Assembly: GCA_937929935.1 (NCBI GenBank)
Contig: CALFUL010000004.1
Location: 186,001-250,000 of the forward strand
Reading direction: 5' to 3'
Length of the DNA: 64,000 nt
Origin: an uncultured Flavobacteriaceae bacterium
Lineage (GTDB): Bacteria > Bacteroidota > Bacteroidia > Flavobacteriales > Flavobacteriaceae
Of this stretch, positions 26,890-35,273 are shown piece by piece. The notes beneath the pieces were generated by a model. It was not told where the DNA came from. It did not search any database and was given only the letters and a program-made list of their open reading frames with translations. The translations under genes were made by a program, and so were the position numbers. How positions within the stretch are numbered: the stretch's first letter is position 1; each line of letters opens with the position of its first letter.

Positions 26890-27567
26890 TTAAAGAAAAC
26901 CAGCGTCTTTGGCTCTTTGTATAAGTGCAAGAACACTTTTGTTTTCAACACCTAATTTTTCACGTAATAGTCTTTTTCGTTTTTCAACTTTAGATAATGA
27001 CCAAGGTAGGTAATTCGGAATATTTTTTGAGGGCATACCTGTTGAAAGCAAATACAGCATCTTTCTATCTTCGGCATCTAGTATATAATCTTTAGAAAAT
27101 TGATTCCTGATCAGTTTTGCAAAAGTCTTACTATAAAATGGTTCTGAGTTTAATACCGTTTTTATGGCTTCAATTAAAGTAAGTTCATCTAAATCATTTT
27201 TAATAAGAATCGCTTCAGGATTCAAATTTTTAAAAATATTATGCAACCGATGATTATCAATAAGGGCGGTTTGTACTAATATTTTAATATTGGGATTTAT
27301 TTTTTGGACAAATAAACCTAAGTCCTCTCCTGAATATATTTTATTTTTTTCTGATGCAGGCATCAATATATCCAGAAGCAAGAGGTTAAATTTTATTTCT
27401 GATGATTTTTTACCCTTCAATTTTTCATAAGCCTCGGCAATAGAGTGTGCTTCTTCAATATGTATTTTAGGTAATAGTTTTTTTTGGCATGCATTTTTTA
27501 TAATGATATTATAACTATGACATGTCAACGGGTGGTCATCTACAATGAGCAAATTTATCATGCGCAT
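26890..27567 (-). CDS. Response regulator, flavobacterial LuxR-like type
   Basis: A 225-residue two-component regulator. The receiver domain (about 3-130) has the acidic pair IVDDHP and a phospho-acceptor Asp in NLLLLDILMP (about 72). The output domain (about 165-225, LLSTGMPSKNIPNYLPWSLSKVEKRKRLLREKLGV) is the helix-turn-helix form found in many flavobacterial regulators paired with TPR-containing kinases. MINLLIVDDHP (start at 27561) is an equally likely N-terminus. No kinase is adjacent. It is convergent with the preceding unit and may be co-transcribed with the small gene at 27597. Confidence 0.85.
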   Translation of the reverse strand: MRMINLLIVDDHPLTCHSYNIIIKNACQKKLLPKIHIEEAHSIAEAYEKLKGKKSSEIKFNLLLLDILMPASEKNKIYSGEDLGLFVQKINPNIKILVQTALIDNHRLHNIFKNLNPEAILIKNDLDELTLIEAIKTVLNSEPFYSKTFAKLIRNQFSKDYILDAEDRKMLYLLSTGMPSKNIPNYLPWSLSKVEKRKRLLREKLGVENKSVLALIQRAKDAGFL

Positions 27568-27596
27568 ACAATAATTTAGTGTGAGTGTTTAAGACG

Positions 27597-27863
27597 TCAA
27601 TCTTTTTTTTTCATAAATGATCTCGCATCAAAAATTAGTTTTTGATAAATAAGTTGATAATCTTCATGAGGTATAAATAAGAAGTTTTTATACCGGTTTA
27701 AATTTTCTTTAAAGTTTGCTGCATGTTCAAGGTTCAATTTTTCATAACTACAAACTAAATAATCAATACTTGGTGATTTATTGAATAGATAGTCAATAGA
27801 CTTTGAATAATTAGAAATGCTTTCTACTGTTCCGAAGAGCACGCAAATATTATTATTATTCAT
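27597..27863 (-). CDS. Small orphan protein of unknown function
   Basis: An 88-residue ORF, 29 nt upstream of the response regulator on the same strand. I do not recognise a family. Predicted strands and helices alternate (NICVLFGTVES, IDYLVCSYEKLN, YKNFLFIPHEDYQLIYQKLIFDARSF), suggesting a small alpha/beta fold, with a Lys-rich C-terminus. There is no signal peptide or membrane segment. It could be a real small partner of the regulator or a chance ORF in AT-rich DNA. Confidence 0.45.
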   Translation of the reverse strand: MNNNNICVLFGTVESISNYSKSIDYLFNKSPSIDYLVCSYEKLNLEHAANFKENLNRYKNFLFIPHEDYQLIYQKLIFDARSFMKKKD

Positions 27864-28238
27864 ATAAAAATGTAAGAAAAAACGTACAAAAAGTATATTT
27901 ATTGTAAACTAAATCGCCTATTGTTAATATATTATAATGCAATTAGCAGAAAAATCAACTTTACATTTCTGCATGGGGACGTAGATGTTAAAATTAAATC
28001 TTCATTATGATTTTAGTTGTGCGTAAAACTGTACAATAGATACAGTTTTATGTTTAGTTTGCATTATTAGAATCTGCTGAATTAATAATTTTCGTTTTTA
28101 TTTAAGCTTGTACAACATTCAGTTCAAGAGGTATTTGTCAGTAATTGGCTGGATTCTTTTAAAATTATTGAAATTGCGTTCGTTTTTAGTTGACTAGTTT
28201 GTTCATCTTTACTTACATTTAGATAAATTTTTTCGTAC
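27864..28238. other. 375-nt divergent intergenic region with inverted repeat
   Basis: This AT-rich gap separates the minus-strand small ORF from comM. It holds a 10-bp perfect inverted repeat TAAAACTGTA / TACAGTTTTA (28024-28033 and 28041-28050, 7-nt loop) that could be an operator or weak hairpin, and the comM promoter. No ORF of note was seen. Confidence 0.5.
28190..28221 (+). promoter_or_regulatory. Candidate comM promoter
   Basis: TTG at 28190-28192, 21-nt spacer, TACATTTA at 28214-28221 (one mismatch to TAnnTTTG). The predicted start is about 10 nt before the ATG at 28239. Confidence 0.35.
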
Positions 28239-29774
28239 ATGTTGACTAAAGTATTTGGTAGTGCCGTTTTCGGCATTGAGGCTACTACCATAACCGTTGA
28301 AGTAAATGTTGATAAAGGAGTAGGGTATCATTTAGTGGGTTTGCCTGATAATGCCATTAAAGAAAGTAACTACCGTATTGCAGCTGCTTTATTGAATAAT
28401 GGGTATAAAATTCCAGGTAAAAAAATCACATTAAATCTTGCGCCAGCTGATTTACGTAAAGAAGGATCTGCCTATGATTTAACTTTGGCTATTGGCATAT
28501 TAACCGCTTCAGGGCAAATTCAATCTGAAAATATTGAAAAATATATTATCATGGGCGAGTTATCGCTTGACGGTAGTCTGCATCCTATTAAAGGTGCTTT
28601 GCCCATTGCTATAAAAGCAAAAGAAGAAGGTTTTGAAGGCTTTATACTTCCTGAAGAAAATGCAAAAGAGGCAGGTATCGTGTCAGATTTAAAAGTTTAT
28701 GGCGTCAACAATATTAGTGAGGTTATTGATTTCTTTGATAAAGGAACACCCTTAACACAAACCATAGTTGATACAAAAGCTGAATTCAATAAAAGTCTTG
28801 ATTTTCCGGAGTTTGATTTTTCAGATGTTCGAGGGCAAGAAAGTATAAAACGTTGTATGGAAATTGCAGCAGCAGGTGGCCATAATATTATTTTAATTGG
28901 TCCGCCGGGTTCAGGTAAGACTATGTTGGCCAAAAGACTTCCTTCAATTTTACCGCCCATGACTTTACACGAGGCGCTAGAAACCACCAAAATTCATAGT
29001 GTAGTGGGTAAGGTTAAAAACACGGGCTTGATGAGTCAACGACCTTTTCGTTCGCCGCACCATACTATTTCTGATGTGGCTCTGGTGGGTGGTGGTGCAT
29101 ACCCGCAACCCGGAGAAATTTCTTTATCGCATAACGGAGTATTATTCTTAGATGAGCTACCAGAATTTAAAAGAGGCGTGCTAGAAGTGATGCGCCAGCC
29201 TTTAGAAGATAGAGAAGTCACTATTTCAAGAGCACGCTTTACAGTTACCTACCCGAGTAGTTTTATGTTAGTTGCCAGTATGAACCCGAGTCCGGGTGGG
29301 TATTTCAATGACCCAGACGCACCGGTCACTTCTTCGCCTGCAGAAATGCAGCGTTATTTGAGTAAAATATCCGGACCGCTTTTAGACCGTATCGATATTC
29401 ATATTGAAGTGACACCAGTGCCCTTTGAAAAGTTGTCTGATGATCGTAAAGGCGAAAAAAGTATAGAAATTAGAAAAAGAGTGACTCAAGCCAGAGAACT
29501 TCAAACCGAGCGTTTTGAAGGTTTAGATAATGTGCATTATAATGCGCAAATGAATACCAAACAAATTAGAGAATATTGCAAACTTGATGAGGCCTCTAAA
29601 GAAATGCTTAAAAACGCTATGGAACGCTTAAATCTTTCAGCCCGTGCATATGACCGTATTTTAAAGGTTTCACGAACAATCGCAGATTTAGAAAATTCTA
29701 CTGAAGTCAATGGCAATCACATAGGTGAGGCTATACAATACCGTAGTTTAGATCGTGAAGGCTGGTTGGGGTAA
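28239..29774 (+). CDS. comM: YifB/ComM family Mg chelatase-like AAA ATPase
   Basis: A 511-residue protein of the ComM (YifB) family, a hexameric helicase that drives branch migration during natural transformation in Vibrio and Haemophilus. The N-terminal ChlI-like domain (about 1-165) begins MLTKVFGSAVFGIEATTITVEV. The AAA core has Walker A LIGPPGSGKTMLAKRLP (about 218-234), the sensor region RPFRSPHHTISDVALVGGG and Walker B GVLFLDELPEF (about 300-310). The C-terminal domain is complete (SARAYDRILKVSRTIADLE). Length is typical. It is flanked by a regulator and a methyltransferase, with no other competence gene in sight. Confidence 0.95.
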   Translation: MLTKVFGSAVFGIEATTITVEVNVDKGVGYHLVGLPDNAIKESNYRIAAALLNNGYKIPGKKITLNLAPADLRKEGSAYDLTLAIGILTASGQIQSENIEKYIIMGELSLDGSLHPIKGALPIAIKAKEEGFEGFILPEENAKEAGIVSDLKVYGVNNISEVIDFFDKGTPLTQTIVDTKAEFNKSLDFPEFDFSDVRGQESIKRCMEIAAAGGHNIILIGPPGSGKTMLAKRLPSILPPMTLHEALETTKIHSVVGKVKNTGLMSQRPFRSPHHTISDVALVGGGAYPQPGEISLSHNGVLFLDELPEFKRGVLEVMRQPLEDREVTISRARFTVTYPSSFMLVASMNPSPGGYFNDPDAPVTSSPAEMQRYLSKISGPLLDRIDIHIEVTPVPFEKLSDDRKGEKSIEIRKRVTQARELQTERFEGLDNVHYNAQMNTKQIREYCKLDEASKEMLKNAMERLNLSARAYDRILKVSRTIADLENSTEVNGNHIGEAIQYRSLDREGWLG

Positions 29775-29781
29775 ATAGCGC

Positions 29782-30432
29782 TTATTTTTTAGGAGTTAAT
29801 TCTAAGGCTGTATATAATTTCACTAAAGAAGCACCTAATTTAGGGTAATTTAATTCTTGTTTTACTTCAAAATGTTTCTTCAAGGTAGGAATTATAAAAT
29901 CACGGCTATCGCCAAAATCTTCTTTGGCGTTTACGCCCGTCATTATTTTTAACCCAAAATCGACTAGGGCAGATTTACTAGGTGTTACAATAAAAAAGCG
30001 CCCATTTTTCTTAAGCACTCTTTTTACCTCTTTACAAACTTGATCTAAATCATCAACAAATTCTAAAGAGCTAACAGCCACAGCAAAATCAATAGAATTG
30101 TCTTTCCAAATCAATTTTTCTGCTCCTCCTTTATGAAGTTCTGCATCAACATCTATCTCACTCAGTTTTTTCTTTACCTCATCATATTTATCATGAATAT
30201 CAATACCATAAAGGTTTTCAGCATATTTAGATAATTCAGGTAAAAATACGCCGCTGCCATATCCTATTTCAAGAAGGCTATCGCCATACTTACCTTTCAA
30301 TAGTTTGGTAATTAATCGAAAACGAGCAAATGAGATGGTGCCAAGTAAAGGACGGTAATTCCAGTCAGCATGATCAACATCACCTGTTTTAATCAAAGAC
30401 TTTTTAGGAATTAAATTAATTTTGTTAGTCAT
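29782..30432 (-). CDS. Class I SAM-dependent methyltransferase
   Basis: A 216-residue Rossmann-fold methyltransferase. Motif I is SLLEIGYGSGVFLPEL (about 55-70), motif II ends in YGIDIHDKY, and post-motif blocks include SIDFAVAVSSLEFVDDLDQVCKEVKRVLKKNGRFFIVTPS. No signal peptide is seen. The substrate is not predictable. It converges with comM after 7 nt. Confidence 0.85.
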   Translation of the reverse strand: MTNKINLIPKKSLIKTGDVDHADWNYRPLLGTISFARFRLITKLLKGKYGDSLLEIGYGSGVFLPELSKYAENLYGIDIHDKYDEVKKKLSEIDVDAELHKGGAEKLIWKDNSIDFAVAVSSLEFVDDLDQVCKEVKRVLKKNGRFFIVTPSKSALVDFGLKIMTGVNAKEDFGDSRDFIIPTLKKHFEVKQELNYPKLGASLVKLYTALELTPKK

Positions 30433-30870
30433 AATTATCTATAATTTTAATATGATAATTGACTTGGGGACTAAACAAAAACAAAGTAGGGCAGACAATA
30501 TAGGAAATTTTAAACAAATTGAATCTCTAAAAGATTATAATTTAATGGGCACAAAAAAACCAGATAGTACTATGGCACAAGTACTATCTGGAAAAATCTA
30601 AAATACAAGTTCTACTTTAACAGAAGCGAACTCAATTTAATGCCCCAGAAAACAAATCAATTATCAATACAAAATTTTAATCTACAATGTTCTTTATGAC
30701 AAATACGTCTTTAATAAAAACGGATGAGCACTTCATGTCAATTGAATATTTATATGAACTACCTAAAAATTAGAAGAACTACAAAAACTTCGATAATCAT
30801 ACCATTTTATACTTTAAAAAGAGTTTTGTTATTTACGTTTAATCTGATGAAATACGCTTTTAATAAACAC
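30433..30870. other. 438-nt gap with an orphan minus-strand terminator
   Basis: This region lies between a response regulator stop (30871, minus) and a methyltransferase start (30432, minus). It has no convincing ORF. Its main feature is a strong terminator hairpin (30553-30596) about 280 nt after the regulator stop, implying a long 3' UTR or a separate small RNA. Confidence 0.5.
30553..30596 (-). terminator. Strong minus-strand rho-independent terminator
   Basis: A perfect 12-bp stem CCAGATAGTACT / AGTACTATCTGG (30560-30571 and 30580-30591) with an 8-nt loop. On the minus strand it is followed by seven T residues (A-run 30553-30559 on plus). Confidence 0.85.
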
Positions 30871-31500
30871 TTATGAATTTTCTAACTCAGCCAATTTCAA
30901 TAGTGCTTCAGATTTTGAATTCACGTTTAACTTCAGATATATATTTTGAATATGAAAATTAATTGCACTAGATGTTACATACAGCTTTTCGGCAATGTAC
31001 TTATAGGTTGCTCCTTGTTGTAAAAAATCAATTACTTGATTTTCACGCTCAGAGAATAGTGGGAATGATTTTCTTTTAAACATGCTGACCACTTGTTGCG
31101 CAACATCATTACTTATAAAGGCACCCTGACAGCGTATTGAATGCAATGCATTGTAAAGTGTTCTTTGGCTAACAGGTTTGGTTATGTACCCAACTGCACC
31201 AGATCTAAAAGATTTTTTAATAAGTTCAATATCTTTAGATACACTGAGTACAATTATTTTGGTTTTGTTGTTCATGAGTTTCAACTTTTGAATCACAGCT
31301 ATTTCATGGGTGCTACTTTCTAAAATTTCAATAAAAATAATGTCAGGTTGCAAAATGTCTAACTTCTTCATGGCTTCTTTACTTTTGGTAAAGAGACCCG
31401 CAAGCGTAACATCTAAATAGCTTTCAAAAAATAAGTCATAGTCTGTATGTAGGTGTTGGTCATTGTCAATGACAATGACTTTAGGGGTGTGTAGATTCAT
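30871..31500 (-). CDS. LuxR-type response regulator with Glu at the phospho site
   Basis: A 209-residue NarL/FixJ-type regulator from the ATG at 31500 (MNLHTPKVIVIDNDQ). A longer frame to 31620 adds 40 residues without receiver character, so the shorter start is preferred. In the receiver domain, Glu58 (PDIIFIEILE) occupies the position normally held by the phospho-accepting Asp, while the acidic pair (D12, D14) and the conserved Lys (ITKPVS) remain. The output HTH is standard (FSERENQVIDFLQQGATYKYIAEKLYVTSSAINFHIQNIY). Glu may mimic phosphorylation, so the protein could act independently of a kinase. No kinase is adjacent. Confidence 0.82.
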   Translation of the reverse strand: MNLHTPKVIVIDNDQHLHTDYDLFFESYLDVTLAGLFTKSKEAMKKLDILQPDIIFIEILESSTHEIAVIQKLKLMNNKTKIIVLSVSKDIELIKKSFRSGAVGYITKPVSQRTLYNALHSIRCQGAFISNDVAQQVVSMFKRKSFPLFSERENQVIDFLQQGATYKYIAEKLYVTSSAINFHIQNIYLKLNVNSKSEALLKLAELENS

Positions 31501-31867
31501 TGCTAGATTAGTTAGCGATTCATCCCAATACCCGATTAAGAGTATTGGGAGTTCACGCATGATTTGGGTTAAGTAAATAGCACACGTAGGTCGTGCGTTT
31601 GAGTGAGTGTTAGCGTTCACCCTGTTTTCATGCTATTTGCATACTTTTAAAGAAATTGTTTGTTTGCCGTTTAAGCATTTCAATTCTTAAAAATCTAATG
31701 CAATGCATAAGAAATCAGGTTCATTCAAAAAGTAATTGACTGAGTGGTTAAAAACCCTTTTGTAAATAAAAATCTAGAATTTTTTCTTGACCAGATTTAA
31801 AATTGGTCGTTTTAGCACTATTGTTTGCGTACTTTTCTTGTAGGTTAAATAAAAGTTTCATAGAGTA

Positions 31868-32020
31868 GGGATTTGAGACAATAATTAATTAAAGTGGAAA
31901 ACTATAAAAAATATGTGTACCCAAGATTATGTGATTGATTTTTTCGTTCAACTACACCTAAATGTTAAAATTTCGTGCAGTTAATCCCAATTTACGCCAG
32001 CTCATATTGTCTCAAATCCC
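31868..32020. repeat. 16-bp inverted repeat, arms 121 nt apart
   Basis: GGGATTTGAGACAATA at 31868-31883 is perfectly complementary to 32005-32020. The right arm lies inside the loop of the hairpin at 31986-32046. The same bases, split by 9 nt (GGGATT at 33792-33797, TGAGACAATA at 33807-33816), occur just upstream of the porP start. Confidence 0.85.
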
Positions 32021-32052
32021 GTTAAGAAAGAACTGGCGTAAGCATTGGGGTT
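31986..32052 (+). terminator. Plus-strand terminator-like hairpin
   Basis: CCCAAT-TTACGCCAG (31986-32000) pairs with CTGGCGTAA-gc-ATTGGG, about 15 bp with a 2-nt bulge and a loop near 30 nt. It is followed by TTTATTTTTTTT on plus. No annotated plus-strand gene leads into it. Confidence 0.7.
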
Positions 32053-32079
32053 TATTTTTTTTGCATGAATTGGTTTAGA

Positions 32080-33786
32080 TTAGTCATCAATGAACATATT
32101 TTGTACAATGGCGGTACTTTGGTCAACTTGCATGATCCATTTTTCATCTTTGTATTGCCCTTCAAGATTTGTCACATAAGCTGATTCAGCATCTTCTTTA
32201 AAATTATAATCGGCCAGGTAAACATAATAGAGACCATTAGCCTTATTGTAGAATTGCTGCGGGTCAAGACCTTGTTCTTTTAATTCATTCATAAAGGACT
32301 TTAAATATTTTTTGGTTTTGAACACATTAGCGATTACATAATAGCCTGATTTTACACCTACCATATCTGAACTACCCAACAAGCTTAGCGGTAAATCATT
32401 GTAGGGTTTTGATTGTGCAATTCCGGTAGACTTAACTTCTTTATTGCTGTTTGCTTGTGAAGCCAATTGCGTATTCGCTTTATTAGACACAGTGCCTGCG
32501 CGCTCTTTAAGATTAGTTTTGATCTCATTTTTTACCGTTCGCATCATGATTTCAAAGCGTTTTTCAAATTGTTTGGTACGTTCAGTTTCAATTGAATCTT
32601 GACGTAGTATTAATTCATCAAGAATGAGTCGGTTTTCTTCTGCAATTGTTTTTACATCATTTGTATTGGTAAATTTCATAGGATTTACATACGGATGTTT
32701 TTTTCTTTGCTCTAAATTCTTCAACGCTAGTTTATGAGCTTTTTCTTGCTCTTTCTTTTCAGCTAAAAGCATATTTATTTGTTCTTCATAATTTCTTACA
32801 ATTCCATCTATCTTGGCATCTTGAGAGACATTATCAAAAAGACCCTGATCTGAATCGTTTTTATAGGTATAGGCAAGTGAAACTTCGTGATTCCATCCTA
32901 AATCAGCATTCTGATTTAAAATATCTTTTTCTAAGACATACCCTAATGATAATCTTTGATTGAGATTAAAACCAACCCCCATTGACATTCCGTAGTTATT
33001 ATTATAAGTGGTTTGTACCCAGCCGTACTTTGGCATTTCTAAAATCATTGATCCAGTATAATTTAGGCTACCATCACTATTTTGACCTATTTGGGTTAAG
33101 GGCAAAAGGCGAGCATTTTCAAATAATCCGCCTGAAGCCTCAAAATGATGACTGTATTGCAAAAAGGCGGTAACACTTTCTTTATTGAAGTTTGATTCAA
33201 TTGAATTTGTGGTTTGATTGTATTTTAATAAGTCATGTGCATATAATCCAAAATCAAAATTACCTAAGCTTAGAGTGATTGCTGGTTGAATTACAATTTT
33301 GCTTTCTTTTTTGGCTTGTGACAGTTGAGAGTCTTCAGTTAAAACAAGGGCTTTACTTTTATCTAACCCTTCATTAAAATATGAAATATTAGCGCCAAAA
33401 GTTAGTTTACTTTTTTCGCCTAATTGTACCGCTTTAGCCAAATTTGCATTGAAGCCAAATTGTTGAATAACCCCTGACCACTGACTATAAAGACCAATAC
33501 CCATTGCAGTGTTTTTATTGAGTTTGGTGCTAAAGCCTAAATAATAATTTTGTCGGTTATCATCAAAAGTGGCGTATTGGTTTCGATGAAGAATGTTTAA
33601 ATAAGATTTGTTCTCACGAACTAATGAAAATGTTGGGTTAAATAGATACCGGTTGAAAAGTAATTGATTGTGATAGGTATTTTCAATGGTAACTGAGGTA
33701 TTCATTTCTTGTGAATACATGAATTTCAAACCAAAAATAAAGTATAGGACAACAGCTGCAAGGGCCATTTTTATAATAGGTTTCAT
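32080..33786 (-). CDS. PorP/SprF family protein fused to a SPOR-like domain
   Basis: A 568-residue protein. A signal peptide (about 1-25, ending MYSQ) precedes a PorP/SprF-type outer-membrane barrel (about 30-315: NQLLFNRYLFNPTFSLVRENKSYLNILHRNQYATFDD, then repeated amphipathic strands). A charged coiled-coil region covers about 325-440. The C-terminal 75 residues (GYYVIANVFKTKKYLKSFMNELKEQGLDPQQFY...YYVYLADY) look like a SPOR-type repeat. PorP/SprF proteins anchor type IX-secreted surface proteins; SPOR-type domains bind peptidoglycan or partners. It lies downstream of a PD40 protein (49-nt gap). No large type IX cargo gene is in the window. Confidence 0.85.
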   Translation of the reverse strand: MKPIIKMALAAVVLYFIFGLKFMYSQEMNTSVTIENTYHNQLLFNRYLFNPTFSLVRENKSYLNILHRNQYATFDDNRQNYYLGFSTKLNKNTAMGIGLYSQWSGVIQQFGFNANLAKAVQLGEKSKLTFGANISYFNEGLDKSKALVLTEDSQLSQAKKESKIVIQPAITLSLGNFDFGLYAHDLLKYNQTTNSIESNFNKESVTAFLQYSHHFEASGGLFENARLLPLTQIGQNSDGSLNYTGSMILEMPKYGWVQTTYNNNYGMSMGVGFNLNQRLSLGYVLEKDILNQNADLGWNHEVSLAYTYKNDSDQGLFDNVSQDAKIDGIVRNYEEQINMLLAEKKEQEKAHKLALKNLEQRKKHPYVNPMKFTNTNDVKTIAEENRLILDELILRQDSIETERTKQFEKRFEIMMRTVKNEIKTNLKERAGTVSNKANTQLASQANSNKEVKSTGIAQSKPYNDLPLSLLGSSDMVGVKSGYYVIANVFKTKKYLKSFMNELKEQGLDPQQFYNKANGLYYVYLADYNFKEDAESAYVTNLEGQYKDEKWIMQVDQSTAIVQNMFIDD

Positions 33787-33791
33787 AATTT

Positions 33792-33816
33792 GGGATTTTT
33801 TGTAAATGAGACAATA
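33792..33816. promoter_or_regulatory. Split copy of the 16-bp repeat at the porP start
   Basis: GGGATT (33792-33797) and TGAGACAATA (33807-33816), separated by TTTTGTAAA, repeat the inverted-repeat arm at 31868-31883. The site lies 6-30 nt upstream of the porP ATG, where it would affect translation if paired with another RNA. Confidence 0.45.
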
Positions 33817-33835
33817 TTAGGTTTTAAAAAGCCGC

Positions 33836-35074
33836 TTATTCATCTTCAAAAGTGGTTGATGTATAATTCACTTGTTCTTTGTTGTTTAAAGAAGTTAATA
33901 AATCATACTCACGTTCTAATTTCTTTTTTGGGATGGCATAAGAGAAGGCAACTTTTTGAATTTTGTTTAATTGGTTGCCACGGTTTGACATCACGTATCC
34001 GAATCCTTTATCTCTTACTAAACTGATGGCAAATTCATCAGCTTGACTATTTATTTTCTTGCCTAAATTGGCTGCAACAGTAACTCTATTTTGATTTATT
34101 TCAGACATGAATACATCTAAGCCGCCATATCCTTTTCTGCCATTAGAGGCAAAAAACAAAGCACCTTTAGGTGTTATGGTGGGGTAGAGGTCATTTTTCT
34201 TTGTATTAACTTTATGACCCAAGTTTTTGGCAATACCCATGCTACCGTTAGACTTAACATCAGCAGCATAAATATCATAGTTACCAAAGGTTCCTTTCAT
34301 ATTTGATGCAAAATATAACCTAGTTCCATCTTCCGAAATTGAGGGGTGCATCGCTGATGCATATTTAGGACAAAGATTTAGTTCTTGAATATTTTTCCAT
34401 TGACCGTTGATTTTTTCAGCTTTATATATTTTGTGAACCACCTCTTTTTTTGAAAAAACACCTTGTAAGGGCTTCAAGGCTATAGGAGCACTAAAGTACG
34501 CTGTCTGTCCGTCTTTAGTGAGTGAAATAGGAGCGTCATACTGATTTTCTTCTAATCGTTCAAGGGTTTCAGTATTCGCATTTGAAAGTAAGGCTTCACG
34601 CATGAATTGCCTGCTATCTTGATTGAAATCTAAGGGTAAAAATTTGCTTGTTTTTACAACTTCATGATATTCATCTTTGTTTTTTTTCTTTATGTAGTCT
34701 GATTTGATTGATTCGGTCCAATCTATTAAAGCCTTAGCAGTATTGCGTTTACCATTGGTGCTATTCATAGCATATTGGTACCTTTTTTGATAATTGGCAG
34801 AGAGCGAATTTGAGATACTTACTTCTTTCAATTTGTCATACCAAAAAATTGCTGATTCATAATTTTTCGCCAAGAAGTTGGCATTACCAAGGTCTTCAAA
34901 AATTTCTTTGTCAGATTGACCAAGCTCTGAGAGTTTTAAATAATTATCTAGTCTTTTGTTTGCTTCTTTAGAGGTTTTGGTTTTAGAGGTTTTTGATTGC
35001 TGAGCTTGTGTGGTGTTCAGAATCAGAAAGAAAGTTGCATAGGTTAAGATCTTGTAATTGGTCAAATTTTTCAT
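33836..35074 (-). CDS. PD40 beta-propeller surface protein
   Basis: A protein of about 412 residues from the ATG at 35074, which begins a signal peptide (MKNLTNYKILTYATFFLILNTTQAQ); an upstream ATG at 35104 would add ten polar residues. A TPR-like helical segment (about 45-100) is followed by PD40/WD40-like propeller repeats: SLTKDGQTAYFSAP, SISEDGTRLYFASNMKGTFGNYDIYAA, TITPKGALFFASNGRKGYGGLDVFMSE. This is the front half of the PorE/OmpA-type partners of PorP, but no OmpA domain follows. It precedes the PorP-SPOR gene and is probably an outer-membrane-associated partner. Confidence 0.8.
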   Translation of the reverse strand: MKNLTNYKILTYATFFLILNTTQAQQSKTSKTKTSKEANKRLDNYLKLSELGQSDKEIFEDLGNANFLAKNYESAIFWYDKLKEVSISNSLSANYQKRYQYAMNSTNGKRNTAKALIDWTESIKSDYIKKKNKDEYHEVVKTSKFLPLDFNQDSRQFMREALLSNANTETLERLEENQYDAPISLTKDGQTAYFSAPIALKPLQGVFSKKEVVHKIYKAEKINGQWKNIQELNLCPKYASAMHPSISEDGTRLYFASNMKGTFGNYDIYAADVKSNGSMGIAKNLGHKVNTKKNDLYPTITPKGALFFASNGRKGYGGLDVFMSEINQNRVTVAANLGKKINSQADEFAISLVRDKGFGYVMSNRGNQLNKIQKVAFSYAIPKKKLEREYDLLTSLNNKEQVNYTSTTFEDE

Positions 35075-35273
35075 GGGGATCATATTTGAATTAATACAAT
35101 CCAAAGATCAAAAAATAGTTTCAATCAAAGCCTAGTAAAAATTCATAGGTTTTCGATAAACTCCCCGTTAAATATGTTAAAATGCACTTAAAATAAGCCT
35201 TTTTGAAGGTGGTGGGCTTTTTTAAAAACTAGAAGTTGGGTAAAAGTGGCTCTTGAAAGCCATCAGATTTTCT

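Larger units (their letters stand above)
31621..32079. other. 459-nt intergenic region with long inverted repeat and hairpin
   Basis: A gap between a regulator (minus) and porP (minus). It contains a 16-bp perfect inverted repeat (31868-31883 and 32005-32020), a terminator-like hairpin ending in a T-run on plus (31986-32052) and no clear ORF. A plus-strand small RNA is possible. Confidence 0.5.

Noticed and set aside
31501-31620. 40-residue N-terminal extension of the response regulator
   Set aside because: The extension lacks receiver character, while the ATG at 31500 begins a standard first beta strand with the acidic pair.
31868-32020. MITE or insertion element with 16-bp terminal repeats
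   Set aside because: No flanking target duplication was seen, the right arm lies within another hairpin, and no second copy of the whole unit occurs in the window.
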